From: Plantago major
Taxonomy: Eukaryota > Streptophyta > Magnoliopsida > Lamiales > Plantaginaceae
Assembly (NCBI GenBank): GCA_026545765.1
Contig: JAIFAC010000225.1
Coordinates: 62,001 to 126,000, forward strand
Length of the DNA stretch: 64,000 nt
Reading direction: 5' to 3'
Shown here: one piece after another, positions 34,201 to 47,400 of the stretch
How the letters are laid out: each line of letters starts with the position of its first letter
How positions within the stretch are numbered: position 1 is the first letter of the stretch
Translations under genes and position numbers: made by a program
The notes under the pieces: generated by a model
Seen by the model: only the letters and a program-made list of their open reading frames with translations
Database searches by the model: none
Told to the model about the DNA's origin: nothing

Positions 34201-35679
34201 TTCTTTCGGAACATTGATGGATAAGGATTTTGTCAAGGAAGTGGCCAGAAAGTTGATCCAAGCTTTCAACCAAGCAGATGGTCAGACCAGAATGTAGATG
34301 GCATTCAAGCCTACTTTGCCCCAGACTCTACTGTACATACCCTCTGAATAAGGGGAAGTTAATGGGCAAACGGTCACTATTCCAGAAGTGATCAACCTGG
34401 TCTCTGAAGATGAAGAAGAGAAGGAGACTGATGAGAATAATTATGAAGATCCTCCTTCTGACCATCACAAGGATGAGGATGACAAAAAGGATGATGATGA
34501 TGCCCCTGCACCAGGGACAGGAGGGATTCCACAAGGAAACAATGCCTCAGCTGCTGAAAAGCACACAGAGAGGACATCACAACAATCCCCTCCTCCATCT
34601 CCTCAGAAATCTACCCATCCATCTTCCCAACAAAAGGACACTATTGAACAAGTAGTTGAGCACTCTGAGAAAAACACTCAGAAAATAGTGGATGCACAAA
34701 CCAGAGTTGCTCAACTCAAACAATTGTTGGAAGAAGAACAACAACTAAATCTTCAACTGGAAGAAAAGATAGTTGAATCCAGAGTCAAGCTAGATAAACT
34801 TGAAGAACAAACACGCAAAGAGATGCAAGCTTACTCTGAGATTAAAGAGCTCCAGGACGCTGTTGATTATATTGCTAAGGAGCTAGATGCTGAACAAGTA
34901 TCTGAAGAAAAGCATGATGCTAAGGCTGCATCTTCACCAAAGAAACCATCCTCCAAAGGCAAGAAACCCATATCTGAGATGGTTGCCGCCTTCAGAAACC
35001 TTGATGAAGAAGTGCAAGAGGATGAAGATCACTGGGCTGATGACTCAGATGATGAAGAAGATAAGACTTTGGCAGAACACCGCAATGAACACTTAGCGGT
35101 TTCTCATCTGAAAAGGAAGCTAATTGCTCCTGAAGTATTCAACAAACTGCCAAATGTCCACTCCCAAGAATACATGAATAGATACCAAGTTTTGGCACAT
35201 CTTAAAAAGGAGTTGTCTTCACAGAACAAAGACGTAATTGCCTCCGTCCCCTCAGAATTGAAGAAATTCACTGAACTCATCACTCAGAGAACAACCAATA
35301 TGGTCCTTGCTCAGAAGGATCTGGGAATGGTAAGGGAGGATGATGTGTCATTAGCTGAAAAAGCTTTTCATGGGGCAAGTTACACCTTTGGAAGCGGATG
35401 CCATACTAGGCCCATTGGCAGAGCTCACTGATAAGGAAAATGGACTTATCAAACAAAATCAGGAGCTCAAGGCTGAACTTCAGAAGTTGGTTACTGCCTA
35501 CAATTACTTGCAAGGGAATTTTGAGTCTCTCTCAGAATCCTTTGTGGTACTTAGTCAGTCAACAATGACTAAGGGGGGAAGGATTTGGACCTCAAGGTCA
35601 GGGGGGAGGAAAGAAGAAATCTAGAGTTGGTGCTGCTCAGAAGGAAGAGGAAACGAGAAAACTTCCCAGCCACCACTCA
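31250..35679 (+). pseudogene. Extra 3' ORF region of element B, first part (fossil)
   Basis: It opens MAPKRASTQKSQSTTTGTAE and continues with SNHRMIWGGAMIEEYLTAAI and TRPLLVHWDVLACILHRCFD, wording seen in ORFs annotated as 'putative plant transposon protein'. Later parts are lysine-rich, then glutamine/glutamate-rich with coiled-coil character (about 34660-34900), and very acidic (DEEVQEDEDHWADDSDDEED). The coding blocks at 33.1-33.9 kb are separated by short AT-rich intervals with intron-like borders. In Sireviruses the ORF in this position is called env-like, but no membrane segment or envelope motif is evident here. Function is unknown. The region is interrupted by element C and by other breaks. 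Confidence 0.65.
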
Positions 35680-35684
35680 GAATA

Positions 35685-37405
35685 TGTTGGTCCAGATAAC
35701 GGCAAAGTAAAAGACTAGAGGGGGGGGGGGGGTGAATAGTCTTTTAAAACTTTTGTCGATAACAAATATTTCTCAGATATCTGAATGGATATCTGATACT
35801 TAGAATCAGTCACGGAAGACTTAATAGAGATAAATGTAGAAACAGTTAATAAGTGTGTGTGTGTTGCTGAAGTATAAATACAGAAAAGTAAATGACACAG
35901 CAAGTATAGTGGTATCTGGAGGTGGCGTAATCCTCCAACTAATCCACTTCGGTCTATCAGAGACCTAGAATTCACTAGAACAGATAATTGAGATAACCTT
36001 ACAAAAATCCTATTCTAAGATTCTGAACAATTGGTTCCCAACCAAAAGTTCCCCCTGAGTTGTTCCCTAGCTTCTTCAGCCAAGTACTTCCTATACTCAG
36101 AAACCTTTGAGTTGTTCCCTAGCTTCCTAAGCTAAGTACTTCCTATACTCAAAAACCTTGGAGTTATTCCTTAGTTTCCCAAATCAAGTACTTCCTATAC
36201 TCCAGTAACCTTGGAGTTATTCCCTGATTTTTCAAACTAAATACTTCCTGTACTCCACGCCGGTTTTGGTGTTGGTTTCGGTTTGAGTTGTCAGATGAGC
36301 GTCTTAATAACTTTTCAGTTATTCAGATAGCTCTGTGAACTAAGTTACTTAATACACTTTACAGCGTATGGTATCTAGTTCGATTTCACTGATCCAAGTC
36401 TTATGATATCTGTTCAAGAGAATGAATCTCAGATAGTCGATCTTTTGATTCAACTCCTTCACAGATAGCTTTGCTTGTTTAGGATCAGGACACTTAGAAC
36501 TTCAGTGTTTACTCAAGATCACAAGCTTTAGTCGCAACAGAAAGCTTTGATAATAAGTAAGAAGCTTTGAGAGAGTAAGATCAGAGATCGTAAGTTTCAG
36601 CGTATTCAGTGTTCTGAGTTCTGTGTTCAATGTGTGTGTCTCTCAAGCTGTCTAAGTGTTGATATTTATAGATGAATTTGAGTGCCGTTTGGATAGTATC
36701 CGTTAGGCTTAAATTCAAACTATCGATATCTGTGTGTATAGTACTGTAGCAGGTTTTGTCTTCTTCTCGGAAGTTGCCGTTGCTTTTACTCAGACATCTC
36801 TGTCCGTGCATTAAATGCATTGTACTATACTTTTGTCCTGTAGTGTCAACGGAATTATGCTTTGTATCAGAGACTAGACTTGTTGTCTGATTCTTTGCAT
36901 ATCCTTATCTTCATTCTTCAGATACCACTTGTTATTTATTGAAACAACTTTGTTTGCAATATATGTTTCTTTTTCAGAAACGAGTTTACGCTCAAGGTAT
37001 CTGAGAATAGATATTTGTGGACACTTTCCTTGTCTTCAGATATGTATCTCATTTCTCAGATATCTCTTGTGACACAGTTTGTTTGAAACTGTTTGCGTCT
37101 ACAAGATATCTGGCTAAGATATCTGAATAACTGATTTAGTAATCTTGTGCAGTTTTCTTCAAGTCTTCAATAGTTGTTGAGCTTTCTGCTTGGATGTCTT
37201 CTTCTTGGTCTTCTCTTCATAAAATAAAAATTACAATTTGAGACCTAACATCCTATACAAGATTAGCTAGACTATCATACTTAGTGGGTTTCCTCTTTTA
37301 CAATGTTCAAGTGAACCAAGAGTACTAATCACCTTTCTGAGACTAAGATAAGTCATCATGTTGCTGAACAAAATCTAAACAGATATTCTAACAAAATATC
37401 TAACA
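35685..37405 (-). repeat. 3' LTR of element C
   Basis: About 1.72 kb, from TGTTGGTCCAGATAACGG to ATATCTAACA on the plus strand. It contains a G homopolymer near 35720, degenerate ~60-bp repeats (36050-36260) and several AGATATCT palindromes. Confidence 0.9.
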
Positions 37406-37420
37406 AATTTCCCCCATTTT
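37406..37420 (-). other. Polypurine tract of element C
   Basis: The minus strand reads AAAATGGGGGAAATT next to the 3' LTR. It is identical in core to the tract of element B at 52779-52793. Confidence 0.85.
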
Positions 37421-37792
37421 GATCAGTCAACGATGACTATCTTCCTTATTACAAATCTAGATGAGGAAACAATCCACCACTTAATCATTTCTTAAGATCT
37501 TTCAAATCATATAATTAAGTGCAGAAAGTAGACATCAACCAAATCACAAGGTGTGATCTTTGCTGACAAGTTATCTTTTATAGAATACTATCTGAGAGTA
37601 AGTTCTTGAGATAAGTCGCAACTAAAGATTACGAGATAACTTAAATACATGATACGATTAAGCTCGATCAAGAAGATACCAAAAATTACATAGTAAATTA
37701 GGACAACAGGAGTAACCAAGCTCCAAGTAAACATCCTAAAGAACTAGTCTTCAAGTCTTCAATCTTCAAGTCTTCAACAAAATTTCTATGGA

Positions 37793-40700
37793 TCAGTCTG
37801 CAAATTTCCTATCTCCAAACCTTTTGATGTCATCAGAATAATCATAGAGAAGAGTTCTGACAAGCATCTCTGTGTCTCTAGCAAATCCACAGACTTCTTT
37901 GTAGGTTTTGGTAGGATTTTTCTTTGAAAAATGCTTGACCCATATGTACTTTCCCCACTTCCAGGCATGCTCTATACGATATCCAAAGCTTGAAGTATCC
38001 ATAGATAATCTTGATATCCGATGTCACCCTTGTATTGATCTTCCGGATAGAACGACTCATGGGTTCCAGCAAGTCTTGGTCTTGTGCTGTTCTGTGATAT
38101 TCAAATTTTGTGCACATCATCGGCTTTCCATATGGACAATCATCGAGAGGTCCTTCTTCATGGCTTGATTCTCTTGACAACTTCAAAATCAACCATGCTT
38201 TGATGTGATTGGTGTTGATCAAGGTAGGTTTATTCTTTCTCCATGCCATAATTTGTTTGAGGATTGGTTACGGAAATCTTGAATTTACCAATAGATGCTT
38301 GAGTTCGAATCCAATAGCCATTTTACGATTGATGCACAGAGACGGAGGAATCATTGTCATACTTCACATACTCAATTTTGGCTTCTTACGGCTGAGTGGA
38401 AGTTGACTTTGTCTTTGTTCGACTCTCGATCTGTTCCTTTTACATCTTGAATTCTCTTTGGGGTTGTTGCTTGAAGAACTACCACCTGGATAGACTTGGT
38501 ATTTCAGGAGGTGTTTTAGCGCTAGGGCTTTGCGACTATGGGCTCGATTAGGCTTTCAAGTTTCCTTTTACGTGAAGAGGAGCTTCATCTTCATCGATCT
38601 CTTCATCATCTTCATCAAGATCAATTCTTGTGAGATCTTTGCGACCTTCTTCATTGCCACAGGACTTGATTTGACCTTCTTCTTCTTCTTCTTGGAAGAT
38701 TCATCAATCCTCTAACTTGTCTTCTCCTTGGAGCCTTGGTACTCCTTGGAGGTTTCGTGCCATGGCCCTTGTTATCATTTGGTTCCTTGATGGGTTTACG
38801 GGAAGCGGCTTGAGGAGGATTCATAGATTACGAGTGGTGGTGGGAAGTTTTCTTCTTCCTTCTGAAGACTACCCTCAGTTCTTCTTGTTTTCATCTCCTT
38901 CTTCCCATTCCCGACTTTGAGGTCCAGATTTGTACTTTCTTTCCCCTTAGTCATTGTTGGTGACTCGGTCTCATAAAGGAATCGAGAGAGTCAAAATGCC
39001 CTTGTAAATAGTTGTAGGCAGTGACCCACTTCTGAAGTTCGACTTTGAGCTCCTGATTTTGCTTGATAAGTCCATTGTCCTTATCAGTGAGCTCTGCCAG
39101 TGGGCCTAGGATGGCATCTGCTTTTCGATGTAACTTGCCTCTTGAAAAGCTTTTTGACTAAAGACACATCATCGTCCTTGTCATTCCTAGATCTTTCGAG
39201 CAATGATCATGCTAGTTGTTCTCTGGTGATGAGCTCGGTGAACTTTCTCATTCGAGGGAGAGGCAATTACTTCCTTGTTTTGTGAAGACATCTCCTTATT
39301 GAGTAGCTAGTACTTGGTACTGCTCATGTACTCTGAGAGTGGACGTTTGGCGGTTTTTGAAGATTGTAGGAGCAATCAACTTTCTTTTAAGTGAGAAACC
39401 GCTAGATGTTCATGGCGTGTCCTGCCAAGGTCTTGTCTTCTTCATCATCGAGGATTAGCCCGGTGATCTTCATCCTCTTGGACATTTTCATCAATTGTAT
39501 CAAGTCCGAACCATCTCGGATTGGTTTCTTTCCTTTACGGGAGGAGGATGGTACTTCTTCGAAGATGATGCGACCTTAGCATCATGCTTGACTTCGATAC
39601 TTCTTGATGTCGAGTTCTTTGGCGATCTCGTGCCTGACATCCCGTAGCTCGTTAACCGCAGAGTAAGCATTCATTTCTTTGAGTTATTGATCTTCTAGTT
39701 GATCAAGCCTTTCTCTGGATTGAGCTATTTGATCTTCGATTGAAGATGGGTAGCTGTTCTTCTTCCAACGATGTTATGCGCAGTTGAGCACTTCGAGTGC
39801 GAGTGTTTATTATTTTCGATTGGTTTCTTGAAGCTCGACTACTTGTTCGAGTAATGCTGCGTGTTGGTGAGAAGATGGATGAGTAGATTTCTGAGGTGAT
39901 GAAGACGGAGATTTCTGTGAAGTCTTCTCAGTTTGCTTTTCAGCAGCTGAGGCATTGTTTCTCTGTGAAATTCCTCCGGTTCCTGGTGCAGGAGCATCAT
40001 CATCATCCTTTTTATCATTATCATCCTTTTGGTGATGATTAGTGGGAGGTTCATCAAAGAAATTTTCATTCATTTCTTCCTCCTCATCATCTTGAGATCT
40101 GAATTGATCACTTAGGATAGTGATCTTACGCCCATTAACTTCTTCTTGTTCAGAAGGTATGAATTGCAGAGTCTGGGGCAGAACTGGCTTGAATGCCATC
40201 TGTAATCTTGTCTGATCATCTGCCTGTTCAAAGGCATGTATCAAACTATGCGCCACTTCTCTGGAAAAGTCCTTGTGTAGTAGAGTCGCAACTGTGTGTT
40301 GTTTTGTAGCGAACATTGCTTGGACATATGTTTCCAGGTCAAGAGCTCGTGCCCGTCTGGTTGGTTGATCAGTTATTCTCAATATTTCAGAGAGATCAGA
40401 GCACCTTAACTTCTGCCATTTCTTGAAGCATTGAATGTTCTTTGGCAAAGTGTGAGCTTTGAAGAAGTGAAGTAGGTCCCTTGTTTCTTCAATGGGATCC
40501 TTCTTTGCATCTGTTTGAGCCTGAAAGAAAGAGTTTTGATTGAGTTTCAAAACTTTGGTAGATATCTGAGTAGAAGTGTAGTTTAGTTTCTGAGTTACCT
40601 GAGTATGAACATCAGGCTCAGATACTTGTTCTATTGGTGTCTCAGATATCTTGTGGTGAGGTGGAGACTTGGAAGTCTGGTCCTCATCAACCTTTCTTTC

Positions 40701-43211
40701 TTGAACCTGAGAATTAGCATTATCACAATACTAAGGAATTTTTATCAAGAAGAACTTTAAGTGACAAGTCAGATATCTGAGAGGTCAATTACCTCCATGG
40801 GAGGCTCAGATACTTGTCTCTCAGAGACTTGTGCAGTTTCTGGAGTCTTTTCTTGTGATGAAGTCATTGATGCCTCATCAATTTCCATATGTCGAGGATG
40901 TCGCAACTCTCCCCTTGCACTTCTACTTCTGATTGAGCCTGTAAGTAGATAGTATTGAATAATTTAGAAGAAGTTTTAAGATAACCCAGGCTGAAGAGTA
41001 CTTATCACTGATTTTCATATACCTTCAAGTTGCTCAGTGATGAGTTCTTTAGAAACCTTGTTGGTTTCTGGGTTTGTCTCTGGCATTTCTGCCTTATCTT
41101 CTTCCATCTCAGTTGGAGCCTGTTAGAAACATTTATCATTAATGAGCATACAAACATTTTTACTGAAAAGTTAGTTCTCTTTAAGAATCATTTACACCTA
41201 GCATGTGCTCGATTTCTCAAGAGTTGAGGTTGAAGGAACCTCTTTTTCAGTATCTGAGGTAAGCTTTTCAGCTTCCTCTTGTTTTTCCGTTTCTAACTCA
41301 GCCTGTAACAAAGAAATTCTTATAAGGTAATAAGATTTATAAGTACAAAATTTTTCACAAGGTAAGAGTTAAACCAGTCATTTACACGGCGTTTGGTGAT
41401 TGGTCTCGAACTTGTGACCTTTCTATACATTGGTCGTCTTGTCCCGATTCGGTTTCTTTGTTTGAAGTTTACGGTACTTCACACCTTCCACAGTATGCAA
41501 CTCAGTTGCCTCCCCAGTTGATCATTACGAGTAGATGTCTCGGTTTGATCCCTCTCATTGAGTTGGGGAACCTTTCAATCTGAGGATTTTCTTGACATCT
41601 TGTATTCTTGGTATTTCAAAATGGAGTTCATTTACCATTTCATCAACCACTTGTGGCTGTTGTGTTTTGTGGTTGTTGTGGTTATGCAGGCGAAGATTGA
41701 TCAGTTGAATGTTCTTCCATTCTTAGATGTGGCATTTCCATCGAGATCTGTCGATACTAAGATACCACTCATCGGGGCTTTGTGAAGTTGTGCAAGAGTT
41801 ATTCCACGATGATGTGTTTGCACCAACAACCTTTGTTATAGTCTCGACAACTTTGTGGTGTAGGTTCTTCTTCGATACCTTATCACCAGTTACTTTTTCA
41901 GTAACCTTAGCCCTCTTTGTTCTTTCTAGGACTTGAGAGATGACTAGTTCATCATCTTCATCGTCAGAGCTCTCATCAGCATTGGGAACTGATTGGTCCA
42001 TTATTACTGCGGTTTACGCGGATGGGGTTTAGTGTTTTCACCACTTTTGGCGGCATTCATGAGTTCATCGCCAAGGCTTTCTGCATTAGTCGCAACATTT
42101 CTGAAAGCACTTTCTCTTGCTGAGTCTACTTGTTCAGTAGGTGATAACTCTTTTGCAGCATTAATGAGTTCATCTGCCATGTTTGTAGATTTCTGAGAAT
42201 TGACAACCTCTTTGGGTGTGTCTCTTGATTTGCCGCCAGACTTCTTTCTTGAAGTTACGGGCTTCTTGGTCTAACCTTTTCTTGAGATATCTTTTGATTT
42301 TCTCTTCTTAGGACCTTCGAGACCCAGTAACCTTTTCATCGATTTGTATACTCATATTTGTAGAGTAAATTCTTGTTGGCTATTTCGGTAGTCTCTCTGA
42401 GCTCAATGCCAAGCTTTTCCGAAGTAGCATATCTTGGACCATATCCTCATGGCCTTTGGCTCATTAGTCCTTTAACAATCTTAGGCTCGAAGCCTTGAAT
42501 CTTCACAAATTTCACGAAGGCGTACTTTCCCGATTGAAAGGGTTTTCCGGCCTTTTGTTTTGTTGATTCGGCAAGAACATCATGATCCATCGTTCTTGGC
42601 TTATCTGGTCAACACCTCCTTGTAGACCATCAAAGCATCTGTGAAGAATGCAAGCAATACATCGATGAACTAACGGATATGCGGTTGGGATGTCGACAAG
42701 CTTGAACTCGATGGGTGGTGTATCGATTTCTCAAGATCACACATCATCAGTAAAGTTCTTTAACACCTTCAAGGAGTTCCTCATCCTTGGTGTTTATTTC
42801 AAAATCCTTTCCAAGATTTTGAACCTCAAACAACTTCTGAAAGTTGTTAAGTCCGAAGGATTTCCTTTCCTTGGTGAGGTTTTGATGGACACTATTTCGG
42901 TGCCTTGGATACACGAAATAATCCAGAGTTGTTGTAAAATTCCAACACATCAAGTGATGAAATTCCACTAGGGCGGCGGATAGAAAACCTTGATTTGTGC
43001 CTTTTCAAGCATGTCGAGAATCAATTTTACATCACTTTGGTTTTCTATTGCGGCGGTGAGGTATTCCTCAACCATGGCACCTCCCAAATCATTCTGTGAC
43101 TTGAAGTCCGGTGGTCGATTAAGCTCCTACCGGTCGATTGTTAATAACCAACTCTGGTGCTTTTTGATCAGTGGAGGATTAGGATTTCGTAGAAGTGTTC
43201 TTGGAGGCCAT
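37793..43211 (-). pseudogene. Extra 3' ORF region of element C (fossil)
   Basis: Minus-strand paralogue of the extra ORF in element B. The coding blocks include the lysine-rich part, the segment with LRCSDLSEILRITDQPTRRA (about 40390), the acidic DDEEEEMNENFFDEPPTNHH part (about 40060), and a C-terminal stretch (about 38250-37793) with SYRACLEVGKVHMGQAFF. The end matches the C-terminus found at 51900-52330 in element B. Its product has no assigned function; the position is that of the Sirevirus env-like ORF. It is broken many times, more than in element B, within a stretch that also has odd base composition. Confidence 0.65.
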
Positions 43212-44137
43212 CTCTTTATATATTAAGGATTTGAAGCTTGTGTTTGAAAGAGATTCGATTGAGTGATTCTTTTCGAAAAACTTAATCAAGAAATGCGAGA
43301 TTTTAGAGAAGTTGCAGAGGATTAGGAGAAGGTTTTTTTGTTTGTTTTGATGAAGTTGAAATTTGGATTAGGCAAAAGTGATTTCATTTGCCAAAATCCT
43401 ATATATATAGCAAGTGAATCTCAGCACAAATACATACAAATTGATTTTGTGTATACGTATACATGATTTGCAAGCAGTGAGCAAAAGCTAGTTCGGCATT
43501 AAATGCTTAGTGGGCCGTATGCGAATGTCAGCATCCACTTATTTACCGTGAATTAATTTACGCGTTAAGATCAAGCGCTTGAATTCATCAAGGGTCACCA
43601 TTGCTTCTCCGAACGATCACAATCAACAAGTGTAATTGTGCCCATTTAATGAATTTTGGCTATTAGCTATCCGAATCACAATTTGTTTGAGCAAGGACCT
43701 GTTAGCATCAATCATCTTATACTTAGGATTCTCCCAAGTTTTTCATCAAGATAGAAATAGTGCGAGATTGAGAGTAGTTATCTTGATAGTTATACTATTC
43801 TCTTTTGTGTTTCCGTTCATAGAGTGATTCGGATATACGAGTTCCGTCTCGAAATCTTAAGCTATCTTTTTTAGCCTTTTGACTACGGGTTCCCTTTCGG
43901 ATACCTCTTCTCTGGATGCCGTTCGGATACCTCTTTTCTCTTTTACGGATACCCGTTCGGATACCTCTTCTCTGGATGCCCGTTCGGATACGAACTTTTT
44001 CATTGGTAGTTCCATTAGTCCAAGACTATGTCTTAAGGCTAAGAATCTACTTTCTTGTAGTGGCTTAGTGAAGATATCTGCAAGTTGGTCTTCAGTTCCA
44101 ATCTTGAGTATCTCTATATTGCCTTTTTCAACATGGT

Positions 44138-47100
44138 CTATGATGAGTGATGTCTAACATCAATGTGCTTTGTTCTGGCATGAAATTTAGGATTACGTGT
44201 AATGCATAGCACTTGTGTTGTCACGGAAAATGGGAGTTTTCTTCTCATCGAGTCCATAGTCTTTAAGTTGTTGTTGTATCCACGAATTTGTGTTGCAACA
44301 ACCAATGACAATATATTCACCTCTGGTAGAAGTTGCAATTGAGTTTTGCTTCTTGCTAAACCATGAGATAAGTCTAGTGCCCAAACCCAAGTTCTGAGGT
44401 GCTTTTCCTATCAAGCAATGATCCGGATAATCGACATCTGAGTACCAGTAAACTCAATCCACTTTCTTTAGGATACCACAATCCTACATCTACTGTACCC
44501 TTCACATACCTTAGTATTTTCATAGCAATGTTGTAGTGTGTTTGCATTGGATTTGTCTGAAATCTAGCACATACTCCAACGGCATATTGAATATCAGGTC
44601 TACTTGCAGTGAGGTAGAGTAGTGAACCTATCAATTTCCTATACTTATGTTCTTCAACACTCTTATCTGATTCAGTATAGGTCATTTTGGTTCCAATGCT
44701 CATAGGTATCTTAGCATTCTTTTCAGAAGGCTTAAGATTGAATTTTGTGAGCATGTCTTTCGCATACTTTGTTTGACTAATGAATATTCCATCATTGAGT
44801 TGCTTGACTTGCAATCCTAGGAAATAATTCATTTCTCCCATCATGCTCATCTCAAACTTGTTTTTCATGAGATTTGCGAAGTCATCACAAAGTTGCTTGT
44901 CCTTAGATCCAAATATGATGTCATCAACATATACTTGAACTAAGAGTAGTTTCCCATCATGATTTAAGGTAAATAAAGTTTTATCAACTTCACCTTTCTT
45001 GAAACCACTTTCCAGAAGGTATATGGCCAAAGTGTCATACCATGCTCTTGGAGCCTGTTTGATCCATCTGAGCTTTACATGGTTTATAGACCATTCTACT
45101 TTACGAGGAAACTTCAAAGCCGGTGGTTGCTCAACATACACTTCTTCGCAAGTTCACCGTTTAGGAATGCGCTTTTGACATCCATCGATAAACTTTGAAA
45201 TTTTTATGAGTGCAAAGGCTAGAAAGAGTCTTATTGCATCCAATCGGCAATGGTGCATATGACTCATCAAAATCTAAGCCTTGATGCGAGTGAATCCTTG
45301 GCAACCAATCTTGCTTTGTTTACGGTTATTTCACCGTTCATTCATTTTGTTTACGAAAACCCACTTAGTTCCAATCAGATATTCCTTCTATAAATGGAAC
45401 TAGTTTCACTTTGTTTCTCTCAAATTGATCGACTCTTCTTGCATTACGAGATCCGGTCTTGGTCTCCTAATGCTTCTTCTATACCTTTAGGTTCGATATT
45501 GAGATGAAACATCCAAAGAGAGAATCGCATTTTCACTATTGCTCTCCTAGTCCTAACACCTTGATTAATTGGTCCGATTATATCCTTTGTAGGATGATCT
45601 TTGATCCATTTCATCAAAGGTTTGGTGCTAGTAGGATCAATATCCAAGTGATCGAATGTGAATCACTAAGATTTTGATTGGATACTTTTTCGATGTCGAG
45701 ATATCGACATATGGAAAATGTCATGGATATCGACACTTTTTCGATGTTAGAGATATACGAGACATGCATTTGACATTCTTATTTTGAGATACCTCTTCAT
45801 GATGAAGGTTCTCGAACTGTTCTATTTCGGAAAACTCATAGGAATTCCTCATCATGTTTGTGAGTCATCTTGTTGTTACTAGGCTTTTCAAGCTTTTCTC
45901 GTCGAGTCATCCTCACTTTCCATAGCGATGTTTTTCTTTTACGAGGTTCTTCTTTAGTATCCCTCGGTAATAGTTCTTTGAATTTTTACGAGAGTTCATC
46001 GATGGAGGTGTTTTCTTACTTCCTTCATAGAATACAACATGGCGATTCTTCAATTTTCTTTGTTCTTTTGTTGTAAACTCTGTAAGCTTTCTTTGTTTGT
46101 GGAATAGCCAAGAAAACACCTTCATCGCCTTTGGTTGAAATGTTCTCGGATAATCTTTCCCATTGTTTAGAACAATACATCTACAACCAAATACTCTCGG
46201 ATGTTTGATATTTAGGGTCTACCAACCAAGATTTCATAGGGGTCTGTCATGGTGTTTGTTTATCAAGCATACATTACGAGTGTAGCAGTGTGTTTACTGA
46301 CTTCAACCCGATATATTTCACTTATCTCGATGTCATTAGCATTGTCCTTGCGACTTCTTTAAGGGTTCTGTTTTCCTTTCTGCAACACCATTTCGTTGAG
46401 GTGTTCTTACGGAGGAAAGTTGGTGTTGTATACCTTTGCGGTACAAAACTCCTTTATGTCTTGATTGACAAACTCGACCATGATCTGCATTACGATTGCG
46501 GATACCTTTTCATTTTCATGATTTCAAGCTTTTTCGACAAGTTTGGTATCTCCACCCTAGCATCGATTTGTGTTTGGAAAGACAACCCAAGTGAATCTTG
46601 AGAAGTCATCTACAACAACCATATTTCTTTCTGCATAACTAGTTCACGATGATTCAAAAGATCCATATGTAAAAGTCGCGTTGGTCTAACACTAGAGTGT
46701 ACGATTTTGGACTTGAAAGAGATCTTAGATTGTTTCCCCATCGTGAGCGGATACTATCCTTTACGAAAGATGTTTTGGGAAGACCAACCACTAACTCTTT
46801 CTTGGCAAGTCTATTGAGTTTTGAAATTCAAGTGACTCATTCTTTTGTGCCATAACCGGTGCTCTTACGTGTGACAGATTGACTCACCATGAGACATTCT
46901 TGATTGTGGCATATGCCCATCGGCAACATAAAGGCGCTTTCACCGACCAACTAAGGTATGCCTTTGACTCATTGTCAATTAGTTTGCGATTTAGCTTTGA
47001 ATTTTATAGTAAAACCTTGTGCAAAGCGGCTCATGCTAAATAGATTGCATTTCAAATCCTTAACATGTAATACGTCGGTGATTGTTAAAGTTCCCAATTT

Positions 47101-47400
47101 GGCGTTGCGAATCCCGAGAGGATTTAATTCTCCTCCAAACAAATCGATATCTGGTCACGTGTTGCAAGCTTTGTAGTCGACCAGTTGCTTTGTCTCTGTC
47201 ATGTGCTTTCGCATCCACTATCAAATAGCCATTGTGCTTTAGTCCGGAAGCATTGCACACTGTAAAGCAGGAGATTAGGCTCTCATATCTTTGATGGAAC
47301 CGTCGAATTAAAAGTTCTTCCGGAGGAATCCATTTTGAATGAATTTCTTTGAAATATGCTTTTGTCATGAGGAACATAAGGAGAATTCTTTTGAATGAAG
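44138..47400 (-). pseudogene. pol region of element C: protease, integrase, RT, RNase H (fossil)
   Basis: Read leftward. The protease-side segment lies near 47380-47060. Integrase remnants occupy about 46900-45700. RT begins near 45650 (WIKDHPTKDIIGPINQGVRT) and continues with LLVQVYVDDIIFGSKDKQLC, ending in RNase H near 44374-44138 (SGSLLDRKSTS, HARTKHIDVRHH). Order protease-integrase-RT-RNase H defines Copia. The RT core (45141-44374) is well kept, whereas the integrase part is strongly eroded. Confidence 0.8.

Noticed and set aside
31250-35431. A cluster of novel host proteins
   Set aside because: The order, strand and paralogues in element C show that these are blocks of one Sirevirus-like extra ORF.
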